IMG/VR virus record: IMGVR_UViG_3300038701_003045
Span: 1-56,474 of that record
Length of the DNA stretch: 56,474 nt
Source: a virus
Direction: 5' to 3' (one strand)
This document shows, one piece after another, positions 50,245-56,474 of the stretch. The translations under genes and the position numbers were made by a program. The notes beneath the pieces are model-generated. The model saw nothing but the letters and a program-made list of their open reading frames with translations. It had not been told where the DNA came from and made no database searches. Numbering within the stretch: position 1 is the first letter of the stretch; each line of letters begins with the position of its first letter.

Positions 50245-50650
50245 TAGATAATCCTCTTTGAGTAACTCTGCAGGATATCCAACCATTATAATAATCATCA
50301 CTTAAAAGAACATTTCTTAAAAATTGTTCCCTAGCTTCTAGATAACTCATTTCAGCTTTATTTTCACATAAGTATAAAATTTCACGTTTATAATCTTTTA
50401 AGCTGTCTTGATTTGATGTTTCTTCCTTTAAGAGTTCATTAGAACCATAGTAAGTAAGCCAATCGGAATCTACTTTAGATATTCTTCTTCGCTTTTTACC
50501 CTTAAGAGGTGGTCTTTTCACAGTGTTGAAAAATATTTTTTTCCCAATATACTTTTTATTGGTAATTGTGTTTGTAATACAATACACAAAGCCTATAACA
50601 TTTTCGGGAATATCTTCTTTTTCAAATTTTTTATTTTTATAATACCACAT
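50222..50650 (-). CDS. GIY-YIG-type nuclease-like protein
   Basis: 142 residues from ATG 50650, beginning just beyond the tmRNA. ENVIGFVYCITNTITNKKYI and GKKIFF match the GIY-YIG N-terminal strands (VYxIT..KYIGK), then DWLTYYGSNELLKEE and AREQFL with the Glu. Such small phage nucleases are free-standing homing or repair enzymes. A TATAAATA ends 5 nt before the ATG and there is no ribosome site, so translation may be leaderless. Confidence 0.7.
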   Translation of the reverse strand: MWYYKNKKFEKEDIPENVIGFVYCITNTITNKKYIGKKIFFNTVKRPPLKGKKRRRISKVDSDWLTYYGSNELLKEETSNQDSLKDYKREILYLCENKAEMSYLEAREQFLRNVLLSDDYYNGWISCRVTQRGLSNVDKKFS

Positions 50651-50655
50651 ATAGT

Positions 50656-50663
50656 TATTTATA
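50656..50663 (-). promoter_or_regulatory. possible T4-type late promoter between tmRNA and GIY-YIG gene
   Basis: TATAAATA on the minus strand directly after the tmRNA 3' hairpin; the ATG follows after 5 nt. Confidence 0.45.
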
Positions 50664-50671
50664 AAAATGGT

Positions 50672-50955
50672 GAGGGGATTCTGTTGCCAAGTTCCCCTCA
50701 AACTCCGTTAGGCAGCTAGCTGCTCAACATATGCATTGTTATCGTTTGCATTTACGTGTTTTAGTCTTTTACAGTAACAACACTGAAGCGCAAATAGATC
50801 TATTGTTTTAGTCGATCCTATTTCAGCCCCATCAAAAAGAGCGCAGTTTTTACTTTTCACTCCCGCAACCATCCGTCTAAAAGACAGCCTGCGCTCTTTG
50901 TGGTGGAGCTGCCGGGTATTGCACCCGGGTCCTATAAACAAATCAAAATACTTGT
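50672..50955 (-). ncRNA. ssrA: permuted two-piece tmRNA (alphaproteobacterial type)
   Basis: Read leftward, the acceptor piece comes first. T-arm CCGGG-TGCAATA-CCCGG (50928-50912), then CAGCTCC, A, CCA (50911-50901). An intervening segment (50900-50831) is closed by an 11-bp hairpin. The coding piece starts GGGGCTGAAATAGGATCGAC (50830). GGGGCTG pairs with CAGCTCC and keeps the G3-U70 wobble recognised by alanyl-tRNA synthetase. The tag frame from GCA 50749 reads ANDNNAYVEQLAA, stop 50710-50708. A 7-bp hairpin (50699-50672) ends the gene. The 5' boundary is approximate. Confidence 0.92.
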
Positions 50956-50997
50956 TTACGCTCATTCATTCTTTATTATTTATTAAAAAAATCATCC

Positions 50998-51309
50998 TTA
51001 ATGTAGATTGACATGATCAGAATTCCATTTTATATAAGGACCAAGCATTGCTTCTAGTAAAGAAAGCTGGTCATCAACATATTGTAAATTCTCTCTCAAT
51101 TTTGAACTATCGGAATATTTTTTATTTAAAAAGCTATATACTTGATTTGAAATCTCAATATTACAGTCCATAGCTGTTTGCAAATCAAGATCACAATAAT
51201 CGTATTCAGTGATGGTAATGTCACCATCAATGGCATTACCTTTCACTTTTATTTCGGTTTTCATACCCTCAATAATAACTTCAATTGTTTCGTTAAAATC
51301 AATACTCAT
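50998..51309 (-). CDS. hypothetical protein, 103 aa
   Basis: 103 residues: beta-rich start (NETIEVIIEGMKTEIKVKGN, ITITEYDYCDLDLQTAMDC) then a helical C-terminus (KLRENLQYVDDQLSLLEAML). Lies between the tmRNA and the HTH-phosphoesterase gene. Not recognised; no catalytic motif. Confidence 0.6.
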   Translation of the reverse strand: MSIDFNETIEVIIEGMKTEIKVKGNAIDGDITITEYDYCDLDLQTAMDCNIEISNQVYSFLNKKYSDSSKLRENLQYVDDQLSLLEAMLGPYIKWNSDHVNLH

Positions 51310-51312
51310 ATT

Positions 51313-52515
51313 CTATTCCACAAAAAATTCTGTTAATCTTGCAATTTGTCCATTTTTGTCATTGTGAATAAATGCTTCAATAGCAGGGAAATTCATATAA
51401 CCATTTCTAGAATGCCAGCCGTCAGCCGGAGAAGGACTTCTTACAGTTTCTATATATACACTATTTTCAGGGTCTTGTACATAGGAAGGCGACAAAATAG
51501 TGAAGCCAATGTGATCTTTTTCAATCAATTGCTTATTAACTTTTCTATGTTTGTGATGAGTGTGGTGTGTGTATAGATATGCAAATTTAGTTTTACCCCA
51601 ATGCTGGCGAGCTTCCATTTGCATAAGATTAGCTAAATCTTTTTCTTTAGCGCCATCGCCATGAGTAAATCCAATAAGATTGTTACCATAAACGATATAT
51701 TTTCTATGATTAATGGATACTGATTTGTTATCTTCGCCAAATGAAACTCTTTCGACATTATTAAACCAAGAAGAAATAGTATCGGCTAACATCCAACCAG
51801 ACATATAATCATGATTTGATGGACAGAAAACAACATGGACTTCAGAGAATGTCATCATAACTTCAATTGCTTTAATGTAAGCTTTCTTAGCCGCCAAGAA
51901 CATTTCCCACCATTGACCATCTGTGTCTTGCGGGGTTCCTGAAGTTGTAGTTCTATTTGGTTTATCGATATGAATGATATCATTACCAATAACAAATACA
52001 ATCTTTTCAAATCCAAATGCTGATGATGCTCTTGATACAAGACGTTCAATTCCTAATTGAAGTCTTTCGACTGCTTTTTCAGTATTATATTCATCGCCAC
52101 CTGTTTCATATGATTTGGCAAGCTTACCAATATGAACATCAGCTGCATCGATAATAAGTAGATTATTTTCGTCTTTAAATATGTTTTTATTAAACATATC
52201 ATTTGAATAAACCGGTGCGTGATTTTTCATTTCTTCAATGAATGAATCTCGAATATCTTCATATGACATCTGCTTGTTATTCTTCCATAGCAAACTGATG
52301 TTTTTACCTTTTACCCATGCCATTGAAACTTCATCATAAGGAATGCCATTCTCTTTACATTCTTTATAAACTGTAGCTTCAGGATCAGCATAGTATCGAT
52401 CAATTCTACGACTAAGCGTGCGAGGATCGATACCTAATTCTCTAGCAGCCGCAGCTTTTGTTTGATATTTTTCTAAAGCTTCGAACGCTTGTACTGATTC
52501 TTCTCTTGTTATCAT
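51313..52515 (-). CDS. HTH-metallophosphoesterase fusion
   Basis: 400 residues. Residues ~1-35 form a Fis-type helix-turn-helix (SVQAFEALEKYQTKAAAARE, LGIDPRTLSRRI). From ~120 on, a large calcineurin-type phosphoesterase has AADVHIGKLA, VIGNDIIHID, CPSNHDYMSG, GFTHGDGAKEK and YTHHTHHKH. Fusions of this kind occur in many phages and may direct a nuclease or phosphatase to DNA; substrate unknown. It overlaps the HAD gene by 4 nt. Confidence 0.85.
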   Translation of the reverse strand: MITREESVQAFEALEKYQTKAAAARELGIDPRTLSRRIDRYYADPEATVYKECKENGIPYDEVSMAWVKGKNISLLWKNNKQMSYEDIRDSFIEEMKNHAPVYSNDMFNKNIFKDENNLLIIDAADVHIGKLAKSYETGGDEYNTEKAVERLQLGIERLVSRASSAFGFEKIVFVIGNDIIHIDKPNRTTTSGTPQDTDGQWWEMFLAAKKAYIKAIEVMMTFSEVHVVFCPSNHDYMSGWMLADTISSWFNNVERVSFGEDNKSVSINHRKYIVYGNNLIGFTHGDGAKEKDLANLMQMEARQHWGKTKFAYLYTHHTHHKHRKVNKQLIEKDHIGFTILSPSYVQDPENSVYIETVRSPSPADGWHSRNGYMNFPAIEAFIHNDKNGQIARLTEFFVE

Positions 52516-53096
52516 TTGAGCCTTTCTTCAAGATGTTTCCAAGATATTCTTGGTAATTTAGATGTTTTATTATATGGTTGATTAAATAAGTACGCTTCTA
52601 TATTATTATTTAACGCATCTTCAACATTACTTGGTTTATCATCGATAAAAACTACTCTATAATCATAGTCTTGATATTGTTTAAATACACTAATTTTGTC
52701 TTCGTATAGATCTAATTGATGATGTTTACCAAAATGTGGCCATGCTTGCTTAAGATTTTTAATTCTTGCTAATTTTGCATATTTACATGCAGAATATGAT
52801 GACGCTGTATGAGGTTTAGGATATCCTTTAGCAATATGACCAGTCAATGCTTCATACATACCTGGCATAGAGGGTAAATCCTGAAAGTGAAGTGAATTGT
52901 TAAATAATTTAATATAATGATTTAAGATAGTAGGACTAATTCCGTATCTTGCGCAAATGTCATAGTCATCAACTTTTGCGTTATCTTTTTCCCAATTAAA
53001 ATGGCCATGTTCTGGAAAGTGATTCTTTTTGATCCAAATTTCGAATCCTCTCACCCAATTTAGTATCACGCCATCTACGTCTAATAGTAATTGCAT
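52512..53096 (-). CDS. HAD-superfamily phosphatase (5' nucleotidase-like)
   Basis: 194 residues: motif I LLLDVDGVILNWV with D-x-D, a helical cap (FNWEKDNAKVDDYDICARYG), and the late motif VVFIDDKPSNVEDA. Resembles phage 5'(3')-deoxyribonucleotidase-like proteins. A role in dNMP pools or end processing is inferred. It runs with the HTH-phosphoesterase as an operon. Confidence 0.75.
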   Translation of the reverse strand: MQLLLDVDGVILNWVRGFEIWIKKNHFPEHGHFNWEKDNAKVDDYDICARYGISPTILNHYIKLFNNSLHFQDLPSMPGMYEALTGHIAKGYPKPHTASSYSACKYAKLARIKNLKQAWPHFGKHHQLDLYEDKISVFKQYQDYDYRVVFIDDKPSNVEDALNNNIEAYLFNQPYNKTSKLPRISWKHLEERLK

Positions 53097-53111
53097 TTTT
53101 TTCTTTCATTT

Positions 53112-53119
53112 TATAAATA
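53112..53119 (+). promoter_or_regulatory. T4-type late promoter of the lone plus-strand gene
   Basis: TATAAATA 17 nt before the 114-aa gene, with AAAGGA between. Confidence 0.7.
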
Positions 53120-53136
53120 TAATAAAGGATTAATTA

Positions 53137-53481
53137 ATGAACATTGAAGAATATGGTAGTGGATTTAATGAAATGACATTTAAATTCACTAATACAAAAT
53201 TTAATCAAAGTACTTCAATTAGTGGAACCTTTATTGATTTCGCTGGTAACATTCATGGTAGTAAATCTCAAACCATTTTAATAATGGGTGGAGATGATAA
53301 AGGAGCTTATTCTATTAATGATCATGAAGCTGGTAGTTTCTTTATGACACAAAATCAAAGAAAAACACTTATGAGAATATTAAAAGGTCTAAGCTCCTTT
53401 ACTGATAATGCTACTATAAGTTCCGATAACGGCACACTACAAGAAATGTGCGTATCAATTTATAATAATTATATCGGTTAG
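53137..53481 (+). CDS. hypothetical late protein, 114 aa, isolated on plus strand
   Basis: 114 residues, beta-rich: FNEMTFKFTNTKFNQSTSIS, TFIDFAGNIHGSKSQTILIM, SFFMTQNQRKTLMRILKGLS. It has a late promoter and AAAGGA, and its stop overlaps by 4 nt the convergent endolysin stop. The only rightward gene in the 25-kb leftward region, so it is a late unit inserted among early genes. Possibly a virion or lysis component; not recognised. Confidence 0.65.
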   Translation: MNIEEYGSGFNEMTFKFTNTKFNQSTSISGTFIDFAGNIHGSKSQTILIMGGDDKGAYSINDHEAGSFFMTQNQRKTLMRILKGLSSFTDNATISSDNGTLQEMCVSIYNNYIG

Positions 53482-54350
53482 TCTGTGTAATTCATAAGAT
53501 ATGAGCTATAAACCCATCCTTTATAACCACCTGGAGTTTTGATAAAGGACCAATTTCCTTGTGTTTTAAGAACATCAACAACTAAATTGTGATATACTTT
53601 ACCAATTTTATCTCCACCAGGAGATCTTCTTACATTTAAACTATCATCTTCATCAGGCAGTGTTACTATAAATTTGCCTTCCGATTTTTCTTCTTCAATA
53701 GAAGTAACATTACTTGCTTCTTCTACTTCATCATCTGTATCTGCATCTCTACCTTTAAAGAAATCCCATAGCTCATCTGGCATACATGGACCTGGGTCTT
53801 GTTTTCTAAGTGGCGAAATGTCGTCATGTCCTAATACGTCATCCAACTTATAGGCTTTCATTAAGAACGGAACTAATTCCTTAAGAACTTCGATTTGTTT
53901 GTCAGTAAATCCTGCCCAATATTTCTTTCTGCCGCCATTTTTATGCTTAGCAAAAACATAATTGTAGTCGCTTTTTGCGATTTTACCATACCATGTTTTA
54001 AAACCACCATCTACTTTTTCAACTGGTCCTGGGGAAGTAACTTCAATACCAATAGAATATCTATTTAAACCACTGATATTTTTCCATTTTGATTTTCCAG
54101 CATGCCATAAAACATCAGTAAATTTACCAATTTGTGTAATTTCTCCTTCTGGAGATAGTACTAAATGACATGATGCTTGAGTTGAAGCTGTTGATAGTGT
54201 TCTTACATCGCCTTCAAAATTATCTGATGCCGTATAATGCATTACCAGATATTTTGGCTTCATAGCGCCTCTGGATTTCTTTTTAGTGTCCAAGTGATTA
54301 ATTTTATCATCACTATCGTATAATTTGTGTCCTTTTACCTTATAACTCAT
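53478..54350 (-). CDS. endolysin: N-acetylmuramoyl-L-alanine amidase with SH3 domain
   Basis: 290 residues. The amidase_2/PGRP domain has the zinc ligands and neighbours LVMHYTASDNF (H38), ASCHLVLSPEGEITQIG (H62), VLWHAGKSKW and VLGHDDISPLRKQDPGP. After an acidic linker (RDADTDDEVEEASNVTSIEE) a C-terminal bacterial SH3 domain (DSLNVRRSPGGDKIGKVYHN, GYKGWVYSSYLMNY) binds the wall. No signal peptide, so it needs a holin not identified here. Its ribosome site is gated by a hairpin. Confidence 0.92.
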   Translation of the reverse strand: MSYKVKGHKLYDSDDKINHLDTKKKSRGAMKPKYLVMHYTASDNFEGDVRTLSTASTQASCHLVLSPEGEITQIGKFTDVLWHAGKSKWKNISGLNRYSIGIEVTSPGPVEKVDGGFKTWYGKIAKSDYNYVFAKHKNGGRKKYWAGFTDKQIEVLKELVPFLMKAYKLDDVLGHDDISPLRKQDPGPCMPDELWDFFKGRDADTDDEVEEASNVTSIEEEKSEGKFIVTLPDEDDSLNVRRSPGGDKIGKVYHNLVVDVLKTQGNWSFIKTPGGYKGWVYSSYLMNYTD

Positions 54351-54357
54351 TGTATAT

Positions 54358-54387
54358 CCTTCCTATAAAATAATATTTATAGGAAGG
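54358..54387 (-). promoter_or_regulatory. RBS-sequestering hairpin with embedded late promoter (endolysin)
   Basis: Minus strand CCTTCCTATAAA, loop TATTAT, TTTATAGGAAGG: a perfect 12-bp stem. The 3' arm carries the GGAAGG ribosome site 8 nt before the endolysin ATG. TATAAATA (54381-54374) spans the 5' arm and loop, so a late transcript begins beyond the 5' arm and is open, while read-through from thyX is closed. Confidence 0.92.
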
Positions 54388-54398
54388 ACTGTTTTAGT

Positions 54399-55091
54399 TT
54401 ATTGTGTTAGTGCTGCCCATGATACCGGGAACAATGGTTCAATAACATTTCCCCATTGCTTAGCTAAATCCTGAATTTCTTTTTGAGAATGTGCATCAAT
54501 ACGTGCTTTATAAGATCTTGCCCATGCAGCTAAAGAACCAGTTACGTAATATGATGTATACATAGATTGAGGTAAAATCATACGTGCTTGTTCTGGAGCC
54601 ATTCCTTGAACGATTAGTGCATTATAATTTTCTACGGATTGATCATGAATTGTCTTTAAAAGGTTAGTAAAATGAGTTTGATCATTTTCACCAAAGTCAT
54701 CTGAGCTGCCTTGCTTAGCTCCATTTGTGGGAGCTTTACGCCAAGAATCTGGAACGAAAAATTCAGGCTCATCCGAAACATAACGACGGCTTACTTCATT
54801 ATAAGCAAAACCAACCGTATGTTTAAATCTTTGACGAGCAACAAAAATAGGAACTGTTTCTCTGATTGTAATTTGAGGGTGAGCAAAAGGTGTCCAATGT
54901 CCATGCTTAGCGAGATAACTAATTAATTTAGTATCTTTTTCTGATAAAATTTTATCCTTTAATGGAAATAAATCCATGTCAGCAGCATATGGTTCTTCTC
55001 GTTCCCATGATGATTCTTTATCAAAAGAAACTCTAGCGGCGTTTACTACACGTAAATCATCGCCTAAATGATCGATATATTTAGCTTCCAT
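54399..55091 (-). CDS. thyX: FAD-dependent thymidylate synthase ThyX
   Basis: 230 residues. YAADMDLFPLKDKIL, YLAKHGHWTPFAHPQITI and the signature region RQRFKHTVGFAYNEVSRRYV mark ThyX, although the canonical RHRxxSxNExSxRY is altered (Val and Ala at the R and S places). C-terminal GMAPEQARMILPQSMYTSYY and GSLAAWARSYKARID are typical. It makes dTMP from dUMP supplied by the dCMP deaminase. Confidence 0.9.
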   Translation of the reverse strand: MEAKYIDHLGDDLRVVNAARVSFDKESSWEREEPYAADMDLFPLKDKILSEKDTKLISYLAKHGHWTPFAHPQITIRETVPIFVARQRFKHTVGFAYNEVSRRYVSDEPEFFVPDSWRKAPTNGAKQGSSDDFGENDQTHFTNLLKTIHDQSVENYNALIVQGMAPEQARMILPQSMYTSYYVTGSLAAWARSYKARIDAHSQKEIQDLAKQWGNVIEPLFPVSWAALTQ

Positions 55092-55312
55092 TATTTCAAC
55101 GCACTCATGTAGGTTTCGATAATCGCTTCTTGTTCTTCAACTTCAGCGGGATCCATTCGTCTGATAGATACAACTTTTCGCATTGCTTTTGTATCATAAC
55201 CTTCGTCCTTGGCTTCTGTATAAATTTCGCCAATGTCGTCAGCAAGATTTTTCTTTTCTGCTTCTAAACGTTCAATACGTTCGATAAAAGATTTAAATCG
55301 ATTTGAGCTCAT
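55091..55312 (-). CDS. GapR-like (DUF2312) nucleoid protein
   Basis: 73 residues: FKSFIERIERLEAEKKNLAD, DIGEIYTEAKDEGYDTKAMR, VVSIRRMDPAEVEEQEAIIE then TYMSALK. This covers essentially the entire DUF2312/GapR family, an alphaproteobacterial protein that, in Caulobacter, encircles overtwisted DNA and aids replication. A phage copy may stimulate topoisomerases on phage DNA or compete with host GapR. 1-nt overlap with thyX; early promoter upstream. Confidence 0.9.
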   Translation of the reverse strand: MSSNRFKSFIERIERLEAEKKNLADDIGEIYTEAKDEGYDTKAMRKVVSIRRMDPAEVEEQEAIIETYMSALK

Positions 55313-55339
55313 ATATTCTCCTTGTTTTATTTATTATTC

Positions 55340-55368
55340 ATAATAACATAGTTTTAAAATAAAGTAAA
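55340..55368 (-). promoter_or_regulatory. early promoter
   Basis: Minus strand TTTACT (55368-55363), 17-nt spacer, TATTAT (55345-55340), reading into the GapR-like gene, then thyX. Confidence 0.7.
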
Positions 55369-55372
55369 TACT

Positions 55373-55528
55373 TTATTCAATAATTTCGACAATAAAACCT
55401 AAATGTTCATTAAGTTCTTTCATTGTCATACGTCTGATCTGAGTTCTTTTAATAAACTCAGATCTAGACATTTTTTCACCATTAATTGTATATAATAGTT
55501 GTTTTTCTTTTTCAGCTGAAGTATTCAT
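55373..55528 (-). CDS. small hypothetical protein, 51 aa
   Basis: Chosen start ATG 55528 with GGAAGGA upstream, inside the end of RNA ligase 1. Sequence MNTSAEKEKQLLYTINGEKM, SRSEFIKRTQIRRMTMKELN looks like a small DNA-binding or regulatory peptide (KRTQIRRMT). Not recognised. Confidence 0.55.
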   Translation of the reverse strand: MNTSAEKEKQLLYTINGEKMSRSEFIKRTQIRRMTMKELNEHLGFIVEIIE

Positions 55529-56474
55529 TTTTAAAATCCTTCCATCTTTTTTCTTTAGATGCTGATGACAATAAGAATTGTTTAACAACATCTGAAGCAT
55601 TTAGATTTCTATTCCATATAGAAAATATAAGTGTCTTATTTTCTTTGCTTATATTCTCATCTAATGCAAAATTCTTCTTTGCATCTTTAGAATCTTTATC
55701 AATTGAATCATAAATTTTGTTAAGATTATCAATCATATAAGTCATAATATAATCTAACTCATCTGATGTTTCTTTAACAATTTGCAGGTCATGTTCATCC
55801 ATTTTTGGTAATAAATCATCCAATTCATTACGTAAAATAATTTGAGAAAGAACATGATCACGGTGAACATTTTCTTTCATTTTATGCAAATCAATATACC
55901 AATCGGATTTGATCTTTAACATATTACCATCAGAGAAAAATACAATATGTCCTTCTTCGTCTGAAGTATCTGAATTATGTTCAACCACATTTTCAATTGT
56001 TGAAAACTCACGTAGTGGAGCAACTTCAAAGTCACAAGATTCTGCTGCACGCTTTATGCTTTTGTATGAAGCATATTTACCAGTGATATTATGTCTAACT
56101 CCTGTTAGAACAAGTTTTGGCTCTTTATACTTAACAACAATTCTATTATCTGGCGAAATCCATTCAAAAATTGGTGTTGCATTATATCCTATTGTAGCAA
56201 GAGTAAAAAGTCTATAATGGGCATCAGAATGATTAACAAAATCAGCTACTTCTTCATGAAAATCTGGTGCCGCCATTTTAGTTCCCCAGATAATTTCGCC
56301 ATCCGATAAAAATGGAGCAATCATTGAACCATCCATCTTATCAATTACATTGAAAGGACCTCTAAAAGCAGATTGTTCTTTTAGAATAGATTCACTTTCT
56401 TTATAGTTAAAGAATTTATGGAATGGTCTTCTGATAACATGACCTTCGTTGTTCAAAGTTAATCCTCTGAATTC
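55512..56474 (-). CDS. rnlA: RNA ligase 1 (T4 RnlA-like), 5' truncated by window
   Basis: 321 codons open to the window edge. The nucleotidyltransferase motif is VIDKMDGSMIAPFL (KxDGS). Upstream EFRGLTLNNEGHVIRRPFHK and FFN match the T4 RnlA entry, then FEWISPDNRIVVKYKEPKLV, EEGHIVFFSDGNMLKIKSDW (motifs IIIa-V). T4 RnlA repairs host-cleaved tRNA anticodon loops. The apparent internal start is not real: the frame continues beyond the window. Confidence 0.9.
   Translation of the reverse strand, partial: EFRGLTLNNEGHVIRRPFHKFFNYKESESILKEQSAFRGPFNVIDKMDGSMIAPFLSDGEIIWGTKMAAPDFHEEVADFVNHSDAHYRLFTLATIGYNATPIFEWISPDNRIVVKYKEPKLVLTGVRHNITGKYASYKSIKRAAESCDFEVAPLREFSTIENVVEHNSDTSDEEGHIVFFSDGNMLKIKSDWYIDLHKMKENVHRDHVLSQIILRNELDDLLPKMDEHDLQIVKETSDELDYIMTYMIDNLNKIYDSIDKDSKDAKKNFALDENISKENKTLIFSIWNRNLNASDVVKQFLLSSASKEKRWKDFKNEYFS

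Noticed and set aside
50708-50965. An 85-aa open frame on the minus strand with a Cys-rich middle
   Set aside because: It runs through the acceptor stem, intervening segment and tag of the tmRNA; its last 13 codons are the tag. The open frame is a by-product of the RNA gene.
1-56474. CRISPR array, integrase, insertion sequences, attachment sites
   Set aside because: No regularly spaced repeats, recombinase genes or terminal inverted repeats with a transposase were found; gene content is that of a strictly lytic phage.

Overview
This window is part of the genome of a lytic, T4-like myophage (large contractile-tailed phage), AT-rich and tightly packed, with many TAATG/ATGA gene overlaps. The virion module is recognisably T4: end of gp8, gp13, gp14, gp15, gp16, gp17, gp18, gp19, gp20, gp67, a gp68-position core protein, gp21, gp22, gp23. 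The replication and nucleotide module is also T4: gp41, UvsX, gp43, gp42 dCMP hydroxymethylase, dCMP deaminase, RNase H, RNA ligases 1 and 2. Three features point independently to an alphaproteobacterial host: a circularly permuted two-piece tmRNA of the alphaproteobacterial type, a GapR (DUF2312) homologue and a DUF1127 protein. I see no integrase, CRISPR array, diversity-generating reverse transcriptase or insertion sequence.

Layout. Bases 1-31,100 are mostly plus-strand late genes. First come the gp8 end, a giant DUF4815 baseplate/fibre protein and a host-recognition cassette (two paralogous carbohydrate-binding-like fibres, a DUF1353 protein, a glycine-rich adhesin). Then come neck, terminase, sheath, tube, portal and head genes. 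A 4.6-kb minus-strand block sits between sheath (gp18) and tube (gp19), normally neighbours. It carries an ADP-ribosyltransferase-like gene, a Toprim protein, a YqeY-like protein, several small unknown genes and, nearest gp19, a 269-nt RNA with a tRNA-like end. Bases 31,100-56,474 are almost all minus strand: two proteins with signal-like N-termini, a phosphoesterase, a spanin pair, gp41, UvsX, a DNA polymerase split in two ORFs, nucleotide enzymes, an HNH homing endonuclease, RNA ligase 2, PhoH, RNase H, a glycosyltransferase, glutaredoxin, a GIY-YIG protein, the tmRNA, an HTH-phosphoesterase, a HAD nucleotidase, endolysin, ThyX, GapR and RNA ligase 1.

Regulation is legible. Late promoters (TATAAATA) precede most late operons. 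Early promoters on the minus strand read TTTACA/TTTACT/TGTACA, 16-17 nt, then TATATT/TATAAT. Two minus-strand genes, the endolysin and the HNH endonuclease, have perfect hairpins that bury the ribosome site, with a late promoter inside the hairpin so that only late transcripts are free for translation. This is the logic known for T4 lysozyme and I-TevI.

The strongest candidates for something new are the phage permuted tmRNA, the 269-nt tRNA-like RNA directly behind its own early promoter, and two ADP-ribosyltransferase-like proteins that appear to carry T4-type capsid-targeting leaders and so may be injected with the DNA. Gene calls are from reading translations and motifs; no database search was run.
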